The notes under the pieces were generated by a model. That model did not search any database. It was not told the origin of the DNA and was given only the letters and a program-made list of their open reading frames with translations. Positions 14,957 to 22,777 of a stretch of DNA of 32,709 nt are shown piece after piece (within the stretch, counting starts at the first letter, position 1; each line of letters starts with the position of its first letter). The stretch comes from Kocuria tytonicola (GTDB lineage Bacteria; Actinomycetota; Actinomycetes; Actinomycetales; Micrococcaceae), in contig NZ_PHOA01000014.1 in NCBI RefSeq assembly GCF_003687455.1, positions 1 to 32,709 of the forward strand. The letters are read 5' to 3'. Both the position numbers and the translations under genes were made by a program.

Positions 14957-16114
14957 TCAGGCGACCCCGGTGTTGAAGGCCAGCCCCAGCAGGTACGTGG
15001 CGATCGCCGCCCCGTAGCCGATCCCCAGCTGCCGCAGACCGCGCATGAGGGGGGATGCGCCGGACAGCAGCCCCACGAAGCCGCCGGTGACCAGCAGCGC
15101 AGCACCCACCAGCGCCATCGCGACCACGAGCGCCGCGCCGCCGCCGAGACCGAACAGGTACGGGAGGATGGGGATCACGGCACCGGAGGCGAAGAAGCAG
15201 AAGCTCGACGCCGCGGCGCCGAGGTCCGTGCCGAGCGCCTGGTGGCCGTCGGCGGGGGAGGGAGCCTCGGCGTCGTCGTCCAGGGCGGCCAGCGCCTTCT
15301 CGTCCCGGTAGGACAGGGAGGGGTCGCAGTCGCAGTCGAAGTGGCCGAGCCGCTCGGCCGCCCGGTGCTCGGCGGCTTCCTCGCTCATGCCGCGGGCACG
15401 GTAGATGAGGGTCAGCTCGTTCGCGTCGAGGTCCAGTGAGGGGGCCACCTGCAGGGTCACCTGGGTGGGCCGGGAGGCGTCCAGCAGCTCGCGCTGGGAG
15501 CGCACGGACACGAACTCGCCTGCGCCCATGGACAGGGCTCCCGCGAGCAGCCCCGCAATGCCGGAGAACAGCACCATGGAGCTGGCCGTGCCGGTGGCGC
15601 CCACGCCCATCACGAGCGCGAGGTTGGAGACGAGGCCGTCGTTGGCGCCGAAGACCGCCGCGCGGAAGTTGCCCGAGAGCCGGGTTCGGCCGTCCGTGGC
15701 CAGCGCGCGGATGATCTCCTCGTGCACGGCCTCGTCCGCCGCCATGGCGTCGGTGGCGTCCGGGTCCTCGCGGTAGGGCGAGCGGGACTCGGCGCGCTGC
15801 AGCAGGGCCAGCACGAACACCGAGCTCACGTGCTTGGCCAGGAACATGAGGATCCTGGCCTGCAGCGCCGGGCGGACCGTACGCCGCGCGTGGGGGCCCA
15901 GCAGGCGGCGCCAGTGCTCGGCGTGGCGGCCCTCGCCCTCGGCCACGCTGTGCAGGATCTCGGCGTGGCGCCCGGTGCTGTTGCGGGCCAGGTGCTCGTA
16001 GGTGGCGGCCTCGGCCAGCTCGTCCGCGAGGTAGTGGCGCCAGCGGCGGATCTGGGCGGGGGTCGGTTCGGGGTTCTCGGGCATGACGGAGGACGCGGTG
16101 CGGGGTGCGGGCAT
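14957..16114 (-). CDS. VIT1/CCC1-family Fe/Mn transporter with N-terminal ferritin-like domain
   Basis: Predicted membrane transporter moving Fe(II) or Mn(II) out of the cytosol. The 385-residue protein has an N-terminal ferritin/rubrerythrin-like helical domain (about 15-150) rich in Glu/His pairs (EAATYEHLARN, EGEGRHAEHW, ADEAVHEEII) that could bind iron. The C-terminal VIT domain has FGANDGLVSNLALVMGVGATG, SMGAGEFVSVRSQREL and three further hydrophobic segments at the end (SSFCFFASGAVIPILPYLFG, VVAMALVGAALLVTGGFVGL, GYGAAIATYLLGLAF). The loop HFDCDCDPSLSYRDE carries two cysteines. TAAGAT lies 8 nt before the ATG with no ribosome site, suggesting a leaderless transcript. The IdeR-like repressor in the same window is a possible regulator, but no operator was seen. 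Confidence 0.9.
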   Translation of the reverse strand: MPAPRTASSVMPENPEPTPAQIRRWRHYLADELAEAATYEHLARNSTGRHAEILHSVAEGEGRHAEHWRRLLGPHARRTVRPALQARILMFLAKHVSSVFVLALLQRAESRSPYREDPDATDAMAADEAVHEEIIRALATDGRTRLSGNFRAAVFGANDGLVSNLALVMGVGATGTASSMVLFSGIAGLLAGALSMGAGEFVSVRSQRELLDASRPTQVTLQVAPSLDLDANELTLIYRARGMSEEAAEHRAAERLGHFDCDCDPSLSYRDEKALAALDDDAEAPSPADGHQALGTDLGAAASSFCFFASGAVIPILPYLFGLGGGAALVVAMALVGAALLVTGGFVGLLSGASPLMRGLRQLGIGYGAAIATYLLGLAFNTGVA

Positions 16115-16122
16115 GGCTCGCG

Positions 16123-16128
16123 ATCTTA
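16123..16128 (-). promoter_or_regulatory. -10 element TAAGAT, likely leaderless start
   Basis: On the minus strand TAAGAT is followed by 8 nt and then the ATG at 16114. Confidence 0.5.
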
Positions 16129-16243
16129 CGCACGCGCCGTCGCCGGTGAATTCGGGACGCCGAAAGCTCGGGCGCAGGCCGGTCCGAACGCGGTGAGACC
16201 CGCGGTGACGGCGAGGACCCCGGGGATGGGAACGGGGTGAGCC

Positions 16244-19234
16244 TCAGACCGCCAGCAGGGAGCGGATGTCCTCGGCGTCCAGGCTCGCGGAGAACACGCG
16301 GTCGTCGTCGAGCACCGCGGTGAAGAGGTCCGCCTTGCGGGTCTTCAGCTCCATGACCTTCTCCTCGATCGTGTGCTCGGCGACCATGCGGTAGACCATG
16401 ACCTTCTGGGTCTGCCCGATCCGGTGCGTGCGGTCCACGGCCTGGTTCTCCGCGGCAGGGTTCCACCAGGGGTCCAGCAGGAAGCAGTAGTCCGCCTCCG
16501 TGAGGTTGATGCCGAAGCCGCCCGCCTTGAGGCTCACGAGGAACACGGGGGCCTGCCCGCTGCGAAACTTCTCGAGGGCGCCCGCGCGGTCCCTGGTGCT
16601 TCCGTCCAGGTAGCTGTACGCGATCCCGGCCTCGTCCAGACGGCGGGCCACGAGCTTGAGGAAGCTCGTGAACTGGCTGAACACGAGCGGGCGGTGGCCC
16701 TCCTGGATCAGCTGGGGCAGCTGGTCGAAGAGGACGTCCAGCTTGGAGGAGGACGCCGTGGACCCGGGGTCCACCAGGGCGGGGTCCAGGGCCAGCATCC
16801 GCAGCGTGGTGAGGGACTGGAAGATGGTGAAGCGGTTCTTGTCGAAGTCCCGCAGCAGCCCCAGGATCTTGGCGCGCTCGCGCTGCAGCCGGCGGTCGTA
16901 GGCGCTGCGGTGCTCCGGGTTGAGACCCACGGGCAGCACGTGCTCGAGCTTGGGCGGCAGCTGCAGGTCCACGTCCGCCTTGGTGCGCCGCAGCATGAAC
17001 GGCTTCATCCGGGCGCGCAGCCGTGCCAGCGCGTCCGAGTCCATGGCGCGCTCGATGGGGCGCTGGTAGTGCTCGGTGAAGCGCTTCCGGGACGGGAACA
17101 GGCCGGGGGCGGTGAGGGAGAGCAGGGACCACAGCTCCGAGAGGCTGTTCTCCATGGGGGTGCCCGTGATGGCCAGGGAGGTGCGGGCACGCAGGTTCTT
17201 CACGGCGCGGTACGCCTTGGTGCGGGGGTTCTTCACGAACTGCGCCTCGTCCATGACCACGCCGGCCCACTCCACGGACTGGTAGGCCTCCGCATCAAGG
17301 CGCAGCAGGGCGTAGGAGGTCAGCACCACGTGGGAGGAGCGTGCGGCGCCCGCCGCGGAGTCCTTGGTGGAGTCCAGCACCGTCACGTCCAGGGAGGGTG
17401 CGAAGCGGCGCAGCTCGGCGGACCAGTTGGCCACCACGGAGGTGGGGGCGATCACCAGGTAGGGCGGAAGCTGCGGGTCCCGTGCCGTGGCCCGCAGCAT
17501 CGCGGCAATGGTCTGCACGGTCTTGCCCAGGCCCATGTCGTCCGCGAGCACCCCGCCGAGCTCGTGCTCCCACAGGAAGGTGAGCCACCGGTAGCCCTCG
17601 TACTGGTACGGGCGCAGCGTGGCCTGCAGCTCGGCGGGCACGGGTGGGGAGGGGACCTCCTCCAGGTGCGCGAGGGCCCGGACACCCTCCCGCCAGCGCT
17701 CGGCCTGCTGGGTGTCGGTGGCCAGCTCCTCGAACTGCTCCCAGAGGCTCGTCTGGTACCGGTTCAGCGCGAGCGGGGCGTGCCTGTCCTCCTGCAGCGT
17801 CCGCGCCTCCGCGATCAGGGTGCGCAGCCGCACGAACTCGGGGCGGTCCAGGGAGAAGTAGGAGCCGTCCCGCAGCAGCATCACGTCCTGGCCGCGGTCC
17901 AGGGCCTGGAAGATCTCGGAGAACGGGACGTAGTGCTCCCCGACCTTCACGGTCACCCCCAGGCCGAACCAGTCGTGGTGCTCGGTGGGGGCCGTGGACA
18001 CCGTGATCTCGGTGGGGTCCGCGACCTCCCGGTAGGCGGGGGAACCGCCCGTCTCCTCGATGCGCAGATCCGGGATCCGTCGCAGCTGCGGCAACCACGT
18101 GCGCAGCAGCACGAGCGCGTCCTCCGCGGCGTAGGAGCTGCGCTTGAAGTCCAGCTCCGGAACCCGGCGCTGGACGGCCTGGACCATGGAGGACTCCCAC
18201 CGGGACTCCCTCGCCACGGGTTCGTCCCCCAGCGGGTCCAGCGGACGGAACGGCAGGCGCACCCGCTCCCGGCCCTTCTGGTACTCCCACTCCCACTCCA
18301 CGCGCTCGGTGAGGTCGTCGTGGTGCACGGTCAGCACGAACTCCGGGTCCGCGACCTGCGGCAGGACCAGGGAGTCCTCTTCTGCCGTCACGTGCATGCT
18401 CTGGTGCAGCCGCGGGAAGTAGGTCTCGAAGAACTCCTCCACGCCGTCCCGGGGTACGGTGAGGGACTCCGCCCGGTCCAGGAACGAGCGCTGCTGCTGG
18501 TTCAGACGGGTTCCCAGCACCACGAGGTGCAGCGGGAACCTGTTGAGGTCCTCCGCGGACTCCAGCGCCTCCGGGGTGGCCTCGGGGTGGAAGAGCCCGT
18601 GCCCGGGCTGACCGATGATCCGGGCCCAGCGCAGGGGGATCTCCTCCTCGCCCACGATCAGCTGGGGACGCAGGCAGAGCGCCCCGTGCTCCCCGGCCTC
18701 CACACGGACCTCGAAGCGTCCGTCCCGGTCCAGGACCACGGGGGCCCCGGTGCCGCGGGAGACCAGGGGAATCCCCAGTGTCGCCGCACGGGAGAGAATA
18801 GGCCACAGCAGCGGGGAGGTGTAGCGCTCCACGTGCAGCTGGTGCCGGTCGGCGGCGTAGCTGCCGCGGTGCGACTCGGACAGGGCCCGAAGCTCCTCGA
18901 ACCAGTCGAGCTGCTCCGGGTCCAGCGCACCGCTGCGGGCGTGGGTGGCGAGGTTGCCCCAGTCGATCCCGGTGTGGACCCAGCCACGCCGCCCACGCAG
19001 CACCGGGCGCGCGGTGAGCGTCAGCGGGGTCTCCTCGGGTGATGTCCGCCACGCCCTGGGGGAGCGGTTCTGCACCCGGGCGAGGTCCATCTCGAGTGCC
19101 ACGGCCGGTCCGGAATCGGGGTCCGCCACCACCCGCTCGGCACCGGAGCCCGGCACGATCCGGGAGAGTTCGCTGCGCCAGTCCGGGCCCTCGCCCGGCA
19201 CACGGGCGTCCGGGAACTGCGCAGCACCATCCAT
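16244..19234 (-). CDS. helZ: SNF2-family DEAD-like helicase/ATPase (HelZ-like)
   Basis: Superfamily 2 Swi2/Snf2 ATPase that translocates on duplex DNA or remodels protein-DNA complexes; no specific substrate can be assigned. The 996-residue product has an N-terminal SNF2-associated region (about 1-530, including VEWEWEYQKGRERVRLPF), then SNF2_N with Walker A DDMGLGKTVQTIA (K571), Walker B VVMDEAQFVKN (D662-Q665), TGTPMENSLSELWSLL, and a helicase C domain with VFLVSLKAGGFGINLTEADY and DRTHRIGQTQ near 930-945. Size and order match mycobacterial HelZ (Rv2101). The ATG at 19234 has TACGGT 7 nt upstream and no ribosome site; upstream reading to 19420 is Arg-rich noise. It is divergent from the 1039-residue gene with 286 bp between them, suggesting shared control or function. 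Confidence 0.93.
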   Translation of the reverse strand: MDGAAQFPDARVPGEGPDWRSELSRIVPGSGAERVVADPDSGPAVALEMDLARVQNRSPRAWRTSPEETPLTLTARPVLRGRRGWVHTGIDWGNLATHARSGALDPEQLDWFEELRALSESHRGSYAADRHQLHVERYTSPLLWPILSRAATLGIPLVSRGTGAPVVLDRDGRFEVRVEAGEHGALCLRPQLIVGEEEIPLRWARIIGQPGHGLFHPEATPEALESAEDLNRFPLHLVVLGTRLNQQQRSFLDRAESLTVPRDGVEEFFETYFPRLHQSMHVTAEEDSLVLPQVADPEFVLTVHHDDLTERVEWEWEYQKGRERVRLPFRPLDPLGDEPVARESRWESSMVQAVQRRVPELDFKRSSYAAEDALVLLRTWLPQLRRIPDLRIEETGGSPAYREVADPTEITVSTAPTEHHDWFGLGVTVKVGEHYVPFSEIFQALDRGQDVMLLRDGSYFSLDRPEFVRLRTLIAEARTLQEDRHAPLALNRYQTSLWEQFEELATDTQQAERWREGVRALAHLEEVPSPPVPAELQATLRPYQYEGYRWLTFLWEHELGGVLADDMGLGKTVQTIAAMLRATARDPQLPPYLVIAPTSVVANWSAELRRFAPSLDVTVLDSTKDSAAGAARSSHVVLTSYALLRLDAEAYQSVEWAGVVMDEAQFVKNPRTKAYRAVKNLRARTSLAITGTPMENSLSELWSLLSLTAPGLFPSRKRFTEHYQRPIERAMDSDALARLRARMKPFMLRRTKADVDLQLPPKLEHVLPVGLNPEHRSAYDRRLQRERAKILGLLRDFDKNRFTIFQSLTTLRMLALDPALVDPGSTASSSKLDVLFDQLPQLIQEGHRPLVFSQFTSFLKLVARRLDEAGIAYSYLDGSTRDRAGALEKFRSGQAPVFLVSLKAGGFGINLTEADYCFLLDPWWNPAAENQAVDRTHRIGQTQKVMVYRMVAEHTIEEKVMELKTRKADLFTAVLDDDRVFSASLDAEDIRSLLAV

Positions 19235-19241
19235 GGCGTCT

Positions 19242-19247
19242 ACCGTA
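19242..19247 (-). promoter_or_regulatory. -10 element TACGGT of the SNF2 gene, likely leaderless
   Basis: On the minus strand TACGGT ends 7 nt before the ATG at 19234. The match to TANNNT is complete but no -35 is obvious. Confidence 0.4.
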
Positions 19248-19463
19248 CCGTTCGGCCCGGACACGGGCAGGTGCTGCCGGCAAAGGCCCGGCGCAGCGGC
19301 GGCGTCGGACACGTTGCCCCAGGAGCGGCACTGTCGGACCCGGCGCCGGAGGAGAACCCGGTGGCGGCGGACGCGTCGTCGTCGGCGGGCAGGCCCGGCG
19401 CGCACGGGCTCGTCCGGCACACGGGGGACACGGGGGCCGTGGGACGGGCACGCCGCGGGAACT

Positions 19464-19469
19464 TATACT
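19464..19469 (+). promoter_or_regulatory. -10 element TATACT of the 1039-residue protein gene
   Basis: TATACT matches TATAAT at 5 of 6 positions and lies about 50 nt before the GTG at 19521. This is one of the best -10 elements in the window; no good -35 is seen. Confidence 0.6.
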
Positions 19470-19520
19470 CGGGAGGGACTGAGACGACCAAGAGCGCCCC
19501 TCGGCGCAGACGGAGGATTT

Positions 19521-22500
19521 GTGGCTGACGCTGCCGGTTTCCACACAGGAGACCACGCGATTGCATCCGGACCCCAGGAAGTCGAGTACCTGCGTTGGAA
19601 CGACGCCGTGGCGCGGGCCTTCTTCGGGCCCCGCGTGGCGGGGGAACTGGTCCACCTGGACCTGGACGAGAGGATGCTCGAGCAGATCGGCTCGGAGTTC
19701 GGCCTGGACGGTCCGTCCACCCTGCGGGCGCTCGCGGACTCGGTGACCCCGCTGCTCGTGACAGACGGCTCCCGCCGCTCGCTCTTCGACGCGTTCAACA
19801 AGCTCACCGAGGTCTGGTACCGGATGTCCCGGCGCCAGCTGGAGGACCTCACCAAGATCGGTCCCCCGCCCATCGTGGCGCTGCTCGCACTGCTGTCCCT
19901 GGCCGGACGCCACATGTCCGCGCTCGCGGCGCGCACCGGCAAAAAGTCCGTCTCCACGTTCTACCTCCCGCTGGCCGTGCTGCTGCAGGCCGGGCAGGAG
20001 AACGTCAAGGCGCTCGAGAGCGCCGTGCGCAAGGACACCGAGACCTACTGGGACGCGCTGCGCTACTGGCTCGAGGCCTTCGACGGCCAGCTGGGCCTGC
20101 CCTCGGCCTACGCCGTGAACCACCGGCCCGTGGGCCTGGCGCTCTCCCAGACCCTGTTCGGCCCCTCCGAGCTGCGGCAGCTGCACCAGATGTTCGAGGA
20201 CCTCGAGCTGACCACCGCGCAGGGGATGAGCGCGCAGGAGCTGGGAATCTACATCGACTTCTGGCTGGACATCGCGGACACGGACGTCTCCAAGTCCATG
20301 CGCAGCATCTGGTCCAACCCGCTCACCCGTGACCCCGCCCTGCAGGTGGCGCTCGCGCAGCTGGCCGCGTGGGAGTCCGCCCCGGACGACGACGCCGCGG
20401 GCGCCCCCCGCGGCTCCCGGCACCTGGGCCCCCGCAGCCCCGGGCTGTGCCTCACGGACGGCACGGACTTCGTGGGCAACCCCGTGTACGAGCTGGGCTT
20501 CGTGGTGCCCAAGCGACTGGTCCCGGGCCGTGAGGTGGACCTGGCCACCACGGCCGGCCCACGCACCATGTTCCTGAACTACATCGGGGACGCCTACCTG
20601 GGGATCTCCGCGTACAGCGCGCGCATGACCAACGACACCCTGCTCTCCGGCCAGCTCACGGTCACCGCGGGGGAGCTGACGCTCACCCGCAACCCCCGGC
20701 CCGTGGTGGTGTTCGCGAAGGACGCCTACTCGGACACGTTCCTCTCCGTGGACCACGTGCCCACCGCGTGGCCCTGCCGGATCATGGTGCGGGACGAGCC
20801 GGAGTGGGTGGAGCAGGTCCGGGCCATCCTGGACGACTCCGCCTCCCCGGACTACCGCGAGGTGGCCCCCGGCGAGAACGGCGTGGCCGAGGGCTGGGTG
20901 CTCTTCGACGACGTCCAGGTGCTGCGTGCCGGGGATCCCGCCCTGACCGTGAACGACAACTTCTCGGCCCTCGTGCCCCGGCTCGTGCCCACGCTGACGC
21001 TGTCCGGGGGGCTGCGGATCCCCGGGGACGTGGAGCGCTTCTCCGCACTGCGCCCGCCGCAGCTGACCGTGACCTCGGACAGCGACGACCCCCTGTTCGT
21101 GGAGTGCGAGTGGCGCAACCCGCACTCGTTCAAGCTCATGAGCACCAAGCTCACCCCGTCGCGGGTGCCACCGTTCCAGGTGAGCCTGGGCCGCACGGAG
21201 CTGGCGCTGGCGGACGGGCACCTCAAGCCCAACGACTACACGCTGGTGCTGCGCGCGGGACGCACGGTCAAGCAGCGCCTCGAGTTCCGGGTGCGGGACG
21301 CGTCGTACTACATCACCCAGCGCTCCCTCGGCTACGAGGGCGAGATGGTGCACGTGGCGGAGGAGAGCCTCTGGCCCGTCACCGCCGTCACGCGGGACGA
21401 GCTCCCCGAGCAGTACGTCCAGGGCTCGTTCGACAACATGGACCCGCACGAGGGCGAGTTGCCGGACGCGGAGGTCCCCGAGGTCGCGGGCTGGGAGTCC
21501 GCCGAGGGCCAGATGTTCCCCGAGCGCAGCAACGAGCTGCCCGAGGCCCCGGACGTCTCCTGCATGGTCACGGGCAAGCACAAGGTGGTCCTGCCGCCCA
21601 TGGACCCCAAGGCCAAAGCGCCGTGGGTGTTCGGCCGGTGCAAGTTCTGCGGCCTCACCAAGCGCTATCCCGGCCGCCTCACCAAGCTCTCCGCGGTGGG
21701 CCAGACCGGCTCGGTGGAAGCCCTGCAGTTCATCGGCCCGGACGAGGGGGAGTACCCCGGCTCCTGGGCGCCGTTCAAGGACATGCTCACGTTCCTGGGC
21801 GGGGGCAAGCGCTCCACCCTCTCGATCGTGGCCCGGCAGCTGGAGGACTCCGAGCGCTTCGAGGAGTGGTTCGTGGGCCACCTGCAGGCCCTCGGCTTCC
21901 TGGAGGTCATCCGGGACGAGAACTGGACCGTGCGCCGCTGGCAGGTGTGCTCTCCCGCGCTCACCCAGCTGGTGGACGGCTCCGTGCTGCTCACGGGCGG
22001 GTGGAAGGCCGAGCAGGAGGACGCGGTCACCCGCGCCACCGCGGCACAGGGCGGGGAGGCCGTGGTGCTCTCGCCCGAGGACCACGCGACCACCATGCTC
22101 CAGGACGTGGACCTCGACGCCCTGAGCAGGTCCCTGCCCGAGGGCATGTGCGACGTGGTCTACGACGCCGGGCCCGAGATGCTGGACACCCTCCCGCCGC
22201 TGTCCTCCGTGGTGGCGGGTCTGCCCCTGCGCGAGATGCAGTACAACGGGGTGGCCGAGCGCTTCGTGCCGGCGGACGCCACCTGGGAGGCCACCGAGGA
22301 CCGCAACCAGCCAGGGCTGTACCGGATCAACCACCACCACAAGACGCGCTACGCGTACCGCACGGAGGAGAACGTGGTCTCGGGGCACTGCCGTCCCGTG
22401 TCCTCCGGTCTGGGCAAGCACCTGGTGGCCCGGGACACCGGCACCCCGCTGGTGAGCTACGATCCCGAGCTGCGGCTGCTGTCCGTGCCGATCGGTGCGG

Positions 22501-22640
22501 CCCTGCCGGGCCTGTACGCGCGGGCCGCGGTGCTGTGCTCGGGGCTGCTGCCCACGCTCGTGGACGAGGACTTCTCTCTCAACTACGGGGACGTGTCCGA
22601 GGAGTTCGCCGCGGCCCTCGTGGCCAAGCTCCTGGGCTGA
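19521..22640 (+). CDS. Large protein of unknown function, divergent from the SNF2 helicase
   Basis: A 1039-residue protein I cannot assign to a named family. Visible parts: a helical N-terminal region (about 1-290); a beta-rich middle (about 310-620) with repeated sandwich-like segments (ELGFVVPKRLVPGREVDL, TLVLRAGRTVKQRLEFRVRD); a possible metal site with C681, C707 and C710 (RCKFCGLTKRYPGRL); a winged-helix-like segment (about 760-830, LGFLEVIRDENWTVRRWQV); and a C-terminal region with PGLYRINHHHKTRYAYR and AAVLCSGLLPTL. The last two recall accessory proteins encoded beside helicases in some bacterial defence loci, but this is only an impression. GGAGG at 19512-19516 supports the GTG start. 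A strong terminator overlaps its end. Divergence from the SNF2 gene suggests they act together. Confidence 0.85.
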   Translation: MADAAGFHTGDHAIASGPQEVEYLRWNDAVARAFFGPRVAGELVHLDLDERMLEQIGSEFGLDGPSTLRALADSVTPLLVTDGSRRSLFDAFNKLTEVWYRMSRRQLEDLTKIGPPPIVALLALLSLAGRHMSALAARTGKKSVSTFYLPLAVLLQAGQENVKALESAVRKDTETYWDALRYWLEAFDGQLGLPSAYAVNHRPVGLALSQTLFGPSELRQLHQMFEDLELTTAQGMSAQELGIYIDFWLDIADTDVSKSMRSIWSNPLTRDPALQVALAQLAAWESAPDDDAAGAPRGSRHLGPRSPGLCLTDGTDFVGNPVYELGFVVPKRLVPGREVDLATTAGPRTMFLNYIGDAYLGISAYSARMTNDTLLSGQLTVTAGELTLTRNPRPVVVFAKDAYSDTFLSVDHVPTAWPCRIMVRDEPEWVEQVRAILDDSASPDYREVAPGENGVAEGWVLFDDVQVLRAGDPALTVNDNFSALVPRLVPTLTLSGGLRIPGDVERFSALRPPQLTVTSDSDDPLFVECEWRNPHSFKLMSTKLTPSRVPPFQVSLGRTELALADGHLKPNDYTLVLRAGRTVKQRLEFRVRDASYYITQRSLGYEGEMVHVAEESLWPVTAVTRDELPEQYVQGSFDNMDPHEGELPDAEVPEVAGWESAEGQMFPERSNELPEAPDVSCMVTGKHKVVLPPMDPKAKAPWVFGRCKFCGLTKRYPGRLTKLSAVGQTGSVEALQFIGPDEGEYPGSWAPFKDMLTFLGGGKRSTLSIVARQLEDSERFEEWFVGHLQALGFLEVIRDENWTVRRWQVCSPALTQLVDGSVLLTGGWKAEQEDAVTRATAAQGGEAVVLSPEDHATTMLQDVDLDALSRSLPEGMCDVVYDAGPEMLDTLPPLSSVVAGLPLREMQYNGVAERFVPADATWEATEDRNQPGLYRINHHHKTRYAYRTEENVVSGHCRPVSSGLGKHLVARDTGTPLVSYDPELRLLSVPIGAALPGLYARAAVLCSGLLPTLVDEDFSLNYGDVSEEFAAALVAKLLG

Positions 22641-22684
22641 GAGGACGGCGGCGGGGCCGGCGTTGCGACCCCGCCGCCGTCCTC
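22641..22684 (+). terminator. Terminator directly after the 1039-residue gene
   Basis: A perfect 16-bp stem (22641-22656 with 22669-22684) with a 12-nt loop begins at the base after the stop codon. Its 3' arm overlaps the palindrome around the putative betT -10. Confidence 0.85.
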
Positions 22685-22698
22685 CCTACAGTGGGAGG
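22681..22698. promoter_or_regulatory. Palindrome CCTCCC-TACAGT-GGGAGG around the putative betT -10
   Basis: CCTCCC (22681-22686) and GGGAGG (22693-22698) flank TACAGT (22687-22692), a plausible -10 for betT with a start near 22700. A repressor bound here would block the promoter, but no regulator gene is adjacent. Confidence 0.45.
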
Positions 22699-22777
22699 GC
22701 CGCCAAGGACTACCGAGTGGTAATACGACGTCTCGACCCCGGGTCGCCCTCGTCCGGCCCAGCGAAGCGAAGCTCCC

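Noticed and set aside
16373-19042. Plus-strand open frame of 889 codons opposite the SNF2 helicase
   Set aside because: The minus strand encodes all SNF2 motifs; this frame is a low-complexity shadow.
17295-22421. Very long minus-strand open frame (over 1700 codons) opposite the 1039-residue gene and part of the SNF2 gene
   Set aside because: It crosses two well-supported genes, has GC-driven Arg/Gly/His/Val-rich composition and no recognisable motif. Long antisense frames are expected at this GC content.
22721-22730. TAATACGAC similar to the start of a phage T7 promoter
   Set aside because: Only the first nine bases match and the essential CACTATAGG part is missing; chance similarity.
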